Below are positions 32,310 to 40,158 of a stretch of 41,319 bases of DNA, piece after piece. Below the pieces are notes generated by a model. It saw only the letters and a list, made by a program, of their open reading frames with translations. It had not been told where the DNA came from and did not search any database. The stretch is from Planctomycetota bacterium (GTDB lineage Bacteria > Planctomycetota > UBA1135 > UBA2386). The stretch's first letter is position 1; every line of letters begins with the position of its first letter. The stretch lies in contig JAEUHS010000058.1 in assembly GCA_016794035.1 (NCBI GenBank), positions 78,854 through 120,172 on the forward strand. The letters run 5' to 3'. The translations under genes were made by a program, and so were the position numbers.

Positions 32310-32998
32310 CGACTGCCTCCGTCAGGGGTGCTGCTGGCGCCGCCGACCGGCGCCGACGCCGCCGTTCCCTTCGACGCGGCGAGGGTCTCGGCTTGTGTCG
32401 GGGTCAGCCCGGACAGCGCCAGGGTCGACAGCTGGGCCTTGATCAGCAGGTTGTCCTGCTGGCCCGGATAGTCCGCGTTCATCTTCGGGAAGTAGACCAC
32501 GACGGCGACCTCCTCGAAGTCGGTGGCGCTCGGCGCCTTCTCGGCCATGCGGCGCCGGTAGTCCTCCTCGGCGCGCTTGTCCTCGTATTCGGTGGCGCTG
32601 AGTCCCTGCTGGCGCGCGCGGCGGTAGTCCTCGCGCTGGCGCTGCCAGTCCAGGCGCTCGCCGGCCTCCGAGCCCGCCTCGGCGGCGCTCTGCGCCACTT
32701 CCGCCTCGAGGTCGGCGACCGCGGAGTCGCCGATCACGATCTTGTAGGCGAAGCCCTCGTACTTCTCGATGCGCACCAGCTCGCCGGACTCGGGCGGCGT
32801 CTCGCGCGCGCCGGCCTGCAGCTCCGACATCTTCTCCTCGGCGATCTCGCGCGCGAGGCGCCAGTTGCGGGCCTCGGTCGCGTCGATCAGCGCCGACGTA
32901 CGGATGCCGATGTACTCGATCACGACCATCGCGACGATCATCATCGCGACGATGGCCTCGATCAGCGTGAAGCCGGCCTGGTCGGCGTTCCTGGCCAT
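32306..32998 (-). CDS. gspI: type II secretion minor pseudopilin GspI-like
   Basis: Second minor pseudopilin of the operon. The N-terminus MARNADQAGFTLIEAIVAMM has the cleavage site before Phe and Glu at +5; the AGFTLIEAIVAMMIVAM pattern and the following RNWRLAREIAEEKMSEL (helix with alanine/arginine) match GspI. 230 residues is long for GspI (about 120): a highly charged helical insert (about 110-165, DYRRARQQ, YEDKRAEEDYRRR) splits the globular part, which resumes with DFEEVAVVVYFPK. The end is Ala/Ser/Gly-rich. Overlaps gspJ by ATGA and its own start overlaps the gspH stop by one base. Confidence 0.82.
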   Translation of the reverse strand: MARNADQAGFTLIEAIVAMMIVAMVVIEYIGIRTSALIDATEARNWRLAREIAEEKMSELQAGARETPPESGELVRIEKYEGFAYKIVIGDSAVADLEAEVAQSAAEAGSEAGERLDWQRQREDYRRARQQGLSATEYEDKRAEEDYRRRMAEKAPSATDFEEVAVVVYFPKMNADYPGQQDNLLIKAQLSTLALSGLTPTQAETLAASKGTAASAPVGGASSTPDGGSR

Positions 32999-33576
32999 CA
33001 GAACGCGCCCTCGTTGACGGCCTGCAGCTGCGGCACCTCGCCGCGCTCGGACTGGTCGACGTTGGTGCGGCCGCTGAGTCCCATCAGCGTCAGCGACCAG
33101 ACCAGCGTCGGATCCGACGCGAGCTTCAGCACGATCTGCTGGTCGGCCGTGAACCCGTACTCGTCGAACGTCAGCCGGTAGACGCCGCGCGTCGCGAGGC
33201 CGTTCTTGGCGTCGCCGATGCCGGCGAAGACCACGTCCTTCTCGAGCGGCTGCCAGTCTTCGGGCCGTTCCTCGAGCGTCCAGGCATCCTGGTCGCGCGT
33301 CAGCTGGTGCTCCGGCGGATAGACGATGCGCCAGCGGGCGCGGTCGATGTCGAAGTCGCAGCTCATCGGCTTGCCCTGGATGCGCGCCTCGCTGCCCACC
33401 CAGTCGAGCTGCCGCAGGATCTGCTTGCCGCTGCCCTCGAGCCGCGCCTCCGGCACGATGGCGCCGAGGTTCGGCACGACGATCGCGAACACCAGCGCCA
33501 GTACCGTCAACGTCACCAGCAGCTCCATCAGCGTGAAGCCACCGGCGCCTGCGGGTCGTTGCAGCGGGGCGTTCAC
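32998..33576 (-). CDS. gspH: type II secretion minor pseudopilin GspH-like
   Basis: A 192-residue pseudopilin with the prepilin site GGFTLMELLVTLTVLALVF (Glu at +5) and then a beta-rich globular domain: GKQILRQLDWVGSEARIQG followed by MSCDFDIDRARWRIVYPPE. This is the GspH/FimT layout (helix, then a beta-sandwich with a conserved start SEARIQGKP). Translation starts at GTG, 13 bases behind the gspG stop; longer in-frame extensions fall inside gspG. The gene links to gspI with overlapping stop and start. Confidence 0.83.
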   Translation of the reverse strand: MNAPLQRPAGAGGFTLMELLVTLTVLALVFAIVVPNLGAIVPEARLEGSGKQILRQLDWVGSEARIQGKPMSCDFDIDRARWRIVYPPEHQLTRDQDAWTLEERPEDWQPLEKDVVFAGIGDAKNGLATRGVYRLTFDEYGFTADQQIVLKLASDPTLVWSLTLMGLSGRTNVDQSERGEVPQLQAVNEGAF

Positions 33577-33589
33577 GGGGTGCGGTCGC

Positions 33590-34009
33590 TCACTGGTCCT
33601 TCTTCGCCTTGCTGGAGACGTCGTCGTCGGTGCCCTCGCTGCCGTCGGGGCCCCAGCTGATGACCTCCCAGTCCATCGGGCGGTCACCTTCGCGCAGGTA
33701 GTAGTCGTTGCCCCACGGGTCCTTCGGCAGTTCCTCCAGCTCGCTGCGGCCGCGGTCGTCCTTGGTCGCGAGCACCTCGAGGCTGTCGGGCAGCTTGCCG
33801 TTCTTGGCGCGGTAGGAGCGCACGCCGTCGGCGATCTGGCGCACGTCGGTCTGCGCCTTGGTCAGGCGGGCCTCGTCGCTGGCGCCGATCACGTTCTTGG
33901 CGACCAGCGTCGCCAGCAGGCCGAGGATCACGATCACGACCATGATCTCGACTAGGGTGAAGCCGGCTTCGGCGGGGCGGGTCGGGGAGGTGGCGGGCTG
34001 GTGGTTCAT
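33590..34009 (-). CDS. gspG: type II secretion major pseudopilin GspG
   Basis: The major pseudopilin, which polymerises into the piston-like pseudopilus that drives substrates through the outer membrane secretin. 139 residues, family length. Prepilin site AGFTLVEIMVVIVILGLLATLV with Glu at +5, then the helix DEARLTKAQTDVRQIADGVR and a small beta domain with KLPDSLEVL, DPWGNDYYLREG and the calcium-loop end SWGPDGSEGTDDD, the last two being specific to GspG. First gene of a four-gene pseudopilin operon; the assembly ATPase, platform and secretin are not in this window. TAGACT lies 14 bases before its ATG as a possible -10 box. Confidence 0.92.
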   Translation of the reverse strand: MNHQPATSPTRPAEAGFTLVEIMVVIVILGLLATLVAKNVIGASDEARLTKAQTDVRQIADGVRSYRAKNGKLPDSLEVLATKDDRGRSELEELPKDPWGNDYYLREGDRPMDWEVISWGPDGSEGTDDDVSSKAKKDQ

Positions 34010-34023
34010 GGCGGCGTGTCAGC

Positions 34024-34029
34024 AGTCTA
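34024..34029 (-). promoter_or_regulatory. possible -10 box for the pseudopilin operon
   Basis: On the minus strand TAGACT is 14 bases before the gspG ATG in the 114-base gap shared with the divergent peptidase gene. No good -35 hexamer. The distance matches the kinase and ECF sigma gene boxes. Confidence 0.22.
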
Positions 34030-34123
34030 TCGGATGGACCGGTGGAACGGTTGCCTCTGACGATGCCGAGCGGCCGTTCTTCCCCGCGGCTGCGGGCGGT
34101 GGCATCGGCACCGCCACGCAGGG

Positions 34124-36166
34124 ATGATGCCACGGATGCGCGCCCTAGCGAGTCTCCTGGCGGTCACGGCCGTCGTCCTGTCCCTGCCGGCCCAGACGGC
34201 CAGCCCACCGAAGGTCCTGACGCCCGAACTCCTGACCGATCTGAGCCGCGTCGGGGAACTGGCGCTGAGCCCCGACGGCCAGCACCTGCTGTTCACGGTG
34301 CGCACCACGCTCCTGGCCGAGAATCGCAGTGTCGCGAAGATCTGGCACCTGCCGCTGGCCGTGCAGGGTGCGGCGGCCGCCGAGGTGGCGGCGGGCAGTT
34401 CGCCGGTATGGCTGCCCGGCAGCGCCGCCTACGCATTCGTCACCAAGGACGGCATCAAGAGCCAGCCGCTGCTGGACGGTCCGGTGGTGGAGGTCCCGGT
34501 GGCAGGTGGGGTCGAGAACCTGCTGTGGGCGCCGAACGGCGAGCACTTCAGCTACACGCAGGCGGTCAAGGTCGACAAGCTGGTCACCGAGCTCTACTCC
34601 GACCTGCCGCAGGCGAACGCGCGCGCCTACGACGACCTGATGGTGCGGCACTGGGACCGCTGGCAGGACGGCACCTACAGCCACCTGTTCGTGCGGCCCT
34701 ACACCGGCGGCGGCCCGGCGCGCGACCTGCTCGCCGGCGAGCGCGTCGACACGCCGATGCCGCCGTTCGGCGGCGTCGAACAGATCGCCTGGTCGCCGGA
34801 CGGCAAGGAACTGTGCTACACCGCCCGGCGCGTCGCCGACCCCGAAGCCAGCACCGACAGCAGCCTGTGGGCGGTGTCGGTGAACGGCGGCGAGCACCGC
34901 TGCCTGACCGAAGGCATGCCCGGCTACGACCAGGACCCGGTCTACTCGCCGGACGGCCGCTGGATCGCGTTCGCCAGCATGCAGCGCGCGGGCTTCGAGG
35001 CCGACAAGCTGCGGCTGATGCTGCACGACCGCAAGCGCGGCACGAACCACGAACTGCTGCCGGACTTCGACGCCTCGGTGCACGACGTTCGCTGGACGGC
35101 GGACAGCCAGCGCCTCTACTTCACCGTCGAGACCGAGGGCACCACGCAGGTGTTCACGGCGACGCTGGCCGAGCGCAAGGCGGTGGCGGTCACGCAGGGT
35201 CGGCAGGCGTTGTCCGGGCTGCAGGTGGCGCCGGACGGCAAGGCGATCTACGCGCTGCACACGACGATGGAACGGCCCGCCGAGGTCGTGCGGATCGAGG
35301 CCGCCACCGGTGCGATCACCGCGCTGACCGACGTCAACGGCAAGGCCTACGAGGGCCTCGCGCTGCCGCAGATCGACAGCGAGTGGTTCGACACGACCGA
35401 CGGCAAGCAGGTGCAGGCCTGGATCGTCAAGCCGCCCGGCTTCGATCCGGCCAGGAAGTACCCGTTCGTGCTGTACTGCCAGGGCGGACCGCAGGCGATG
35501 ATCGGCCAGGGCTTCTCGTTCCGGTGGAACTTCCACCTGATGGCGGCGAAGGGCTACGTGGTCGCGGCGGTCAACCGGCGCGGCCTGCCGGGCTTCGGCC
35601 AGCAGTGGAACGACGCGATCTCGCGCGACTGGGGTGGCCAGGCGATGCGCGACCTGCTGTCGGTCTGCGACGCGATGCAGGCGCGGCCGTACGTCGACAA
35701 GGCGCGTTCGGCCGCCGTCGGCGCCTCGTTCGGTGGTTACACCGTCTACTGGCTGATGGGCAACGGCGGCGATCGTTTCGCCGGCATGATCTCTCACTGC
35801 GGCGTGTTCAACCTCGAGAGCATGTACGGCGCGACCGAGGAGCTGTGGTTCGTCAACTGGGACCTGGGCGGGCCGTACTGGGCTTCGGACGAGGTCGCCG
35901 CGCTCTACCGCCGCTTCTCGCCGCATCGCTACGTGCAGAACTGGAGGACCCCGCTGCTGGTGATCACCGGCGAGAAGGACTTCCGCGTGCCGTACGACCA
36001 GAGCCTGCAGGCCTTCACCGCCGCCCAGGTGCAGGGCGTGCCGAGCCGGCTGCTCGCGTTTCCGGAGGAGGGGCACTGGGTGCTGCAGCCGCAGAACGGG
36101 GTGCTGTGGCAGCGCGAGTTCTTCGCCTGGCTGGAGCGCTGGTGCGGCGAGCGGGCGGCGAAGTGA
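34124..36166 (+). CDS. secreted S9-family peptidase (prolyl oligopeptidase / DPP5-like)
   Basis: A 680-residue serine exopeptidase of the alpha/beta-hydrolase S9 family, probably periplasmic, releasing dipeptides or acyl-amino acids from short peptides. Signal peptide near the N-terminus (MRALASLLAVTAVVLSLPAQT). Residues about 40-395 form a seven-bladed propeller (repeats such as LALSPDGQHLLFTV, IAWSPDGKELCYT, DPVYSPDGRWIAF). The catalytic domain has nucleophile S535 in GASFGGY, D619 in GEKDFRVPYDQS and H651 in EEGHWV. ATGs at 34124, 34127 and 34136 are all possible; the last gives the tightest signal peptide. Its stop overlaps the next start (GTGA), so the thioredoxin-fold protein is made with it. 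Confidence 0.92.
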   Translation: MMPRMRALASLLAVTAVVLSLPAQTASPPKVLTPELLTDLSRVGELALSPDGQHLLFTVRTTLLAENRSVAKIWHLPLAVQGAAAAEVAAGSSPVWLPGSAAYAFVTKDGIKSQPLLDGPVVEVPVAGGVENLLWAPNGEHFSYTQAVKVDKLVTELYSDLPQANARAYDDLMVRHWDRWQDGTYSHLFVRPYTGGGPARDLLAGERVDTPMPPFGGVEQIAWSPDGKELCYTARRVADPEASTDSSLWAVSVNGGEHRCLTEGMPGYDQDPVYSPDGRWIAFASMQRAGFEADKLRLMLHDRKRGTNHELLPDFDASVHDVRWTADSQRLYFTVETEGTTQVFTATLAERKAVAVTQGRQALSGLQVAPDGKAIYALHTTMERPAEVVRIEAATGAITALTDVNGKAYEGLALPQIDSEWFDTTDGKQVQAWIVKPPGFDPARKYPFVLYCQGGPQAMIGQGFSFRWNFHLMAAKGYVVAAVNRRGLPGFGQQWNDAISRDWGGQAMRDLLSVCDAMQARPYVDKARSAAVGASFGGYTVYWLMGNGGDRFAGMISHCGVFNLESMYGATEELWFVNWDLGGPYWASDEVAALYRRFSPHRYVQNWRTPLLVITGEKDFRVPYDQSLQAFTAAQVQGVPSRLLAFPEEGHWVLQPQNGVLWQREFFAWLERWCGERAAK

Positions 36167-37071
36167 CGGCCCGCGCCGCGTGGCTCGCGGCGCTGCTCGG
36201 CGCGTGCGCCGCGGCGCCGGCGTGGCAGGGCGATCTGTCGCTCGCGCTCGCCGAGGCGCGGGCGGCGGGTCGCGACCTGGTGGTGTTCTTCGCGTTGCCG
36301 GGTCGTGACGCGAGCGACCGCATGCAGGCGCAGCTCGGGGAACCGGTCGTCACGGCGGCGCTGCGGGACGGCAACTTCGTCGCCGTGACCTGCGACGGCC
36401 AGGAACGCGCGCGCCTCTACGGCGAGTGGATCGGCGGTGGCGAAGGCATGGGCATCGCCGTGCTCGACGGCGAGGGGCGCTGCTACGCGGCGCGGCCCGG
36501 GCCGCAGGATCCGCCGGAACTGGCGGCGTTCCTGTGCCAATGTGCGGCCGCTCGTGGCGACCTGGCGACGCTGCGCGCGAAGGTCGTCCAGCCCGGCTCG
36601 ACGCCGGTCGACCAGCACCGGCTCGGTTGCCTGCTGCTCGATCTGGGCTGCCGCAAGCAAGCCGAGCCGCTGTTGCTCGACGCGGCGATGGCGGGCGTCG
36701 CCGACGCGCGCCACCGGCTGGCGCGGCTCTACGCGCTCGATGGCAACGTCACGGCGGCGCGGCGCTGGCTGCGCGATGCGCCGAAGACGCCGGTGGCGCA
36801 GGTGACCGAAGGCTACGTGCTGTTCAAGGAACGGCGCCACCAGGAGGCGGTCGCGGTGTTCGACGCGGCGCTCGCGGGTGGCGACCTCGGCGCCGACCGG
36901 CAGCGCGCGCTCCTTTATCTCGGCAAGGCCCTGCACGAGACGAAGCAGGACGAGCGCGCGGTGCCGCTGCTCCTGGCGCTGGCGGCCGAAGGCACGGGCA
37001 GCACGTTCGAGGCGGCGGCGACGCACACGCTCGGGCACATTCACGACCCGCAGTCCGGCCACGTGCACTGA
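36163..37071 (+). CDS. thioredoxin-fold protein without CxxC, with TPR-like repeats
   Basis: A 302-residue exported protein (signal-like MTARAAWLAALLGACAAAPAW) coupled to the S9 peptidase by a GTGA overlap. Residues about 25-125 read as a thioredoxin-like domain (LALAEARAAGRDLVVFFALPG, then FVAVTCDGQERA) but the position of the active CxxC holds LPGRDASD with no Cys, so it is not a disulfide enzyme. The C-terminal half has TPR/Sel1-like helical pairs (HRLGCLLLDLGCRKQAEPLLL, HRLARLYALDGNVTAARRWL, YVLFKERRHQEAVAVFDAAL) and ends in a His-rich stretch (HTLGHIHDPQSGHVH). Start GTG. Perhaps a partner of the peptidase; function unknown. Confidence 0.8.
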   Translation: MTARAAWLAALLGACAAAPAWQGDLSLALAEARAAGRDLVVFFALPGRDASDRMQAQLGEPVVTAALRDGNFVAVTCDGQERARLYGEWIGGGEGMGIAVLDGEGRCYAARPGPQDPPELAAFLCQCAAARGDLATLRAKVVQPGSTPVDQHRLGCLLLDLGCRKQAEPLLLDAAMAGVADARHRLARLYALDGNVTAARRWLRDAPKTPVAQVTEGYVLFKERRHQEAVAVFDAALAGGDLGADRQRALLYLGKALHETKQDERAVPLLLALAAEGTGSTFEAAATHTLGHIHDPQSGHVH

Positions 37072-37111
37072 CGGACCATCCTCCCTTTCCATCCCGCCCG
37101 ACGGAGCACCC

Positions 37112-38185
37112 ATGCAAAAAGCCATTGCTTGCCTGTTGTCGTTCGTGCTCGGCCCGCTCGCAGCCCAGGCTCACCCGATCCCGCCGACCTACCCGGGCTC
37201 GCAGCCGCCCGAGGCGTGGTTCGGCATCCCCGACGGCCACGGTGTGACAGTCTTCTACGAGTGGGCGCGCAACTGGCCGCTGGCTCGCGACAAGGACCTC
37301 GGCAACACGCACGGCTGCATCGTCGTCGACGCCGACGACAACGTGCTGGTCAACACCGACACCGAGGCGGCGGTGATGGTGTTCGCGCCGTCGGGTGGCG
37401 TCGTGACCACCTGGGGCAAGGAGTTCGGCGGCGGCCTGCACGGCATGTGCCTGTGCGACGAGGACGGCGAGCAGGTGCTGTATCTCGCGCACACGCGGCG
37501 CCACGAGGCCGTCAAGACCAAGCTCGACGGCACGGTGCTGTGGACGCTGGGCTGGCCGGAGCAGTCCGGTGTCTACGAGCGCGAGGAGCAGTTCGTGCCG
37601 ACCGCGGTCGCCATCGGCCCCGACGGCCGCATCTTCGTCGCCGACGGCTACGGCAAGTCGTGGGTGCACGTGTTCGACAAGGACCGGAACTACGTGAAGT
37701 CGTTCGGCGGTCCCGGCACCGAGCCGGGCAAGATGCAGACGCCGCACGGTCTGTGGCTCGACACGCGCGGCAAGCAGCCGCTGCTGCTGGTCTGCGACCG
37801 CGAGAACCACCGCCTGCAGTGGTTCACGATGGAAGGCCGGTTCGTGCGGCTGATGGACCAGGACCTGCGGCGGCCGTGCAACGTCTGGCCGCTCGGCGAC
37901 GGAAGGCTGGTCGTCGCCGACCTCGGTGGCCGCATCACGATCCTCGACGCCGAGGATCACCTGGTCGTGCACCTCGGCGACAACCCCGACGCGGCGCTGC
38001 GGGCGACGAACGGCGTGCCGCGCGAGAAGTGGCGCGATGGGCTGTTCCTGGCCCCGCACTCGGTCTGCGTCGACCGCGCCGGCAACATCTACGTGATGGA
38101 CTGGAACGCGTCCGGTCGCGTGACCAAGCTCGTGCGGACGGCGGCGTTCGTCACCGACCTGTCGGCGGACGACGCGACGAAGTGA
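37112..38185 (+). CDS. secreted NHL/six-bladed beta-propeller protein
   Basis: A 357-residue secreted protein (signal MQKAIACLLSFVLGPLAAQA) with a good ribosome-binding site (GGAG seven bases upstream). After residue about 60 it is a run of propeller blades with NHL-type wording: GCIVVDADDNVLVNTDTEAAV, AVAIGPDGRIFVADGYGKSWV, GLWLDTRGKQPLLLVCDREN, HSVCVDRAGNIYVMDWN. NHL propellers bind ligands or carry lyase activity (peptidylglycine alpha-hydroxyglycine lyase family); no lyase metal ligands were checked residue by residue. It follows the thioredoxin-fold gene by 40 bases and converges with the next gene, 15 bases from stop to stop. Confidence 0.87.
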   Translation: MQKAIACLLSFVLGPLAAQAHPIPPTYPGSQPPEAWFGIPDGHGVTVFYEWARNWPLARDKDLGNTHGCIVVDADDNVLVNTDTEAAVMVFAPSGGVVTTWGKEFGGGLHGMCLCDEDGEQVLYLAHTRRHEAVKTKLDGTVLWTLGWPEQSGVYEREEQFVPTAVAIGPDGRIFVADGYGKSWVHVFDKDRNYVKSFGGPGTEPGKMQTPHGLWLDTRGKQPLLLVCDRENHRLQWFTMEGRFVRLMDQDLRRPCNVWPLGDGRLVVADLGGRITILDAEDHLVVHLGDNPDAALRATNGVPREKWRDGLFLAPHSVCVDRAGNIYVMDWNASGRVTKLVRTAAFVTDLSADDATK

Positions 38186-38200
38186 ACGCGGGCGACGGCC

Positions 38201-39016
38201 TCAGCCGCCGCTGCGACGGCCGCCGCCGGTGCCGCTGCCGGAGCCCGGGCCCGGGCCGCGACCGCCGCCGAGTCGCTCGGCATTCGCCGGGCGCTCGGGC
38301 AGGCGGACCTTCGCCAGCAGCGCAGCTTCCTTGCCGAGCACCCTCTGCACGTCCTCGTCGGCGGCCTTGACGTCCTTGTCGGCCTCGATGCGCTTCGCCT
38401 TGTCGGCGCCCGCCTTCGCCTGCCGCTCCGTCGCCAGCTTCTGCTTCGCCAACGCCTGCTCGAGGTCTCGCACGAAGCCGCCGTAGTCCTTGGCCCACGC
38501 GGCCAGCGACGGCTTGATCGCGCCCTGCGCGGCCTTCTCGAGCGCCTTCTGCAAGGAACTCGCGCTCGCCTTGTAGCCGTTCATCACCACGTCGGTGTCC
38601 TTGCCGTGCTGGTCGAAGACGACGAACAGCGGCGCCTGCTTGCCGAACTTCGCCGCCAGCGCCTTGTCCTTCCGCAGGTCGATGCGGCCGCAGTGGCAGC
38701 AGCGCAGCTCGATGCCGAGTTCGTCGTTGGCGAACAGCGTGCGCTCGAACTGCGACCGCACGTCGGCGTCGTCGCCGCTGTCGTAGAGGTAGAGCACCGT
38801 CAGCTGGCCGGCGCTGGCCGCGGCCCGTACCAGTTCGCAGGTGGCCAGGTCGGCGACCTTGTCGCCTTCGGTGGCCGGACCTTGCGTGTCGGCGAAGAAC
38901 GCGCCGGTACGGTTCGTGATCTCGTCGGGGCGCTGGCGACCGCGGCCCTGGGCAGGGGTGGCGCTGGTCAGCAGCAGGGTGATCGCGGCGAGGGCGACGG
39001 GCGCGTGGCTTGGCAT
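38201..39016 (-). CDS. secreted thioredoxin-fold protein with Cys-Cys-His-Cys cluster and Gly-rich tail
   Basis: A 271-residue protein with signal peptide (MPSHAPVALAAITLLLTSATPAQG). Its core (about 55-150) resembles a thioredoxin fold: QLTVLYLYDSGDDADVRSQF for the first strand and helix and QAPLFVVFDQHGKDTDV for the cis-proline-like end, but the usual CxxC is missing and instead C106-C107-H108-C109 occurs further on, a possible metal or redox site. A charged helical region (about 165-245) and a Gly/Arg/Pro tail (GGGRGPGPGSGSGTGGG) follow. ATG chosen for the signal peptide and GGAG eight bases upstream; a longer frame exists. Function unknown. Confidence 0.8.
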   Translation of the reverse strand: MPSHAPVALAAITLLLTSATPAQGRGRQRPDEITNRTGAFFADTQGPATEGDKVADLATCELVRAAASAGQLTVLYLYDSGDDADVRSQFERTLFANDELGIELRCCHCGRIDLRKDKALAAKFGKQAPLFVVFDQHGKDTDVVMNGYKASASSLQKALEKAAQGAIKPSLAAWAKDYGGFVRDLEQALAKQKLATERQAKAGADKAKRIEADKDVKAADEDVQRVLGKEAALLAKVRLPERPANAERLGGGRGPGPGSGSGTGGGRRSGG

Positions 39017-39141
39017 CGGGTTGCTCCGAGGGGCAGAGGTGGCATCATGGCCGCGGGCGGCGGCGATCGAGGCGGGTGCCTGCACCACGTTGGTCACACG
39101 TGAGGCGGCAGCCCCACCAGCCGGCGGCATGGGTGGGTGTC

Positions 39142-40158
39142 ATGGTGGGCGGAGGCGGCGAACGACAACGGCGGTTCTTCGGCGGCGGCGCCGTGCTGGC
39201 AGCGGTGCTGGGCGCCGTCGTCTGGTGGCTGGGTCGCGGTGAGGTGCCGGTGGTCGCACTGGCGTCGCGGGGAGCCGCGGTGGCGCCGACCGGTCGCGCC
39301 GATCCCGCGCGGATGGCGTGGTCGGCAGCCGTCGGCGATGCCGTGCCCGAGGTCGTGCCCGAGCGCACGCAGGGCGACCCGGCCGAGGTGCCGCTCGCGC
39401 CGGTGGTCGCGGCGCGCGTCGCGGTCTTGGTCGCCGATCTGCGCGATGACGGCCTGCCCTGGAACGCCGAGAACGCCGTCGCCCTGCTGGTCGCATTGCC
39501 GCGCGGTGCGTTGCCGGTGCTCGACGAAGCGCTGTCGGCCGGGGATCTGCAGCAGCGGCACCTCGCCGCCCGTGTGCTGCGGCGCCGCAGCGAACAGCAT
39601 GCGGTGGCGCCGTCGCCGCGCCTGCTCGAGGTCACCGTCGACGCGCTGTCGGACCGGCTGACGGACGAGTTGCAGCGGCGTCGGCTCTGCGGCACCTGGG
39701 ACCCGGCGGCGGAGGGCACGCGGTTCCTGGCGCCGCATGCCTCGGCCGCGCGGGTGCCGTTGCGCCGCGCCTTGCACGTCGGCGACGGGCAGCAGCGGTT
39801 CCTCGCCGCGTGGCTGCTGGCGCAGTGCCACGACGAGGGGTATTCGGACACGATCTGCCGCGAACTGCTGCCGCACCTCGCCGACAATGACATCGCCGGC
39901 GATGCCGTGATGGCGACGCACGGGCTCTACCAGCTCGGGCCGGCGGCGCTGCCGGCGCTGCGCTGGTGGCGGCCGCACGTCGACGCGCAGGCCCGCAGAC
40001 TGATCGATGTCGTCGAACGCGACCTGCAACAGCCACCGCGCAGCCGCGCCGAGCTGGAGCGGCGGCGGCCCTGGCCGCGCGTCTCGAACCTCTACCACGA
40101 CCCCGCGATCGAGTTCGACGTGCACCGGTCGCGGGTGCCGTCATGGCGGTCGTGGTGA
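39142..40158 (+). CDS. membrane-anchored HEAT-like protein of unknown function
   Basis: A 338-residue protein with an N-terminal membrane helix (about 11-30; FFGGGAVLAAVLGAVVWWLG) after a short basic, glycine-rich start, a Pro/Ala/Val-rich linker and, from about residue 85, helical repeats of HEAT type (AENAVALLVALPRGALPVLD, LQQRHLAARVLRRRSEQ, GDGQQRFLAAWLLAQCHDEG, DAVMATHGLYQLGPAALPAL). The ATG at 39142 is preferred over in-frame starts upstream because it places the membrane helix at the N-terminus and has a GGTGGG sequence before it. The 125-base gap to the divergent thioredoxin-fold gene should hold both promoters; nothing specific seen. Its end overlaps the convergent next gene by 18 bases. 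Confidence 0.78.
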   Translation: MVGGGGERQRRFFGGGAVLAAVLGAVVWWLGRGEVPVVALASRGAAVAPTGRADPARMAWSAAVGDAVPEVVPERTQGDPAEVPLAPVVAARVAVLVADLRDDGLPWNAENAVALLVALPRGALPVLDEALSAGDLQQRHLAARVLRRRSEQHAVAPSPRLLEVTVDALSDRLTDELQRRRLCGTWDPAAEGTRFLAPHASAARVPLRRALHVGDGQQRFLAAWLLAQCHDEGYSDTICRELLPHLADNDIAGDAVMATHGLYQLGPAALPALRWWRPHVDAQARRLIDVVERDLQQPPRSRAELERRRPWPRVSNLYHDPAIEFDVHRSRVPSWRSW

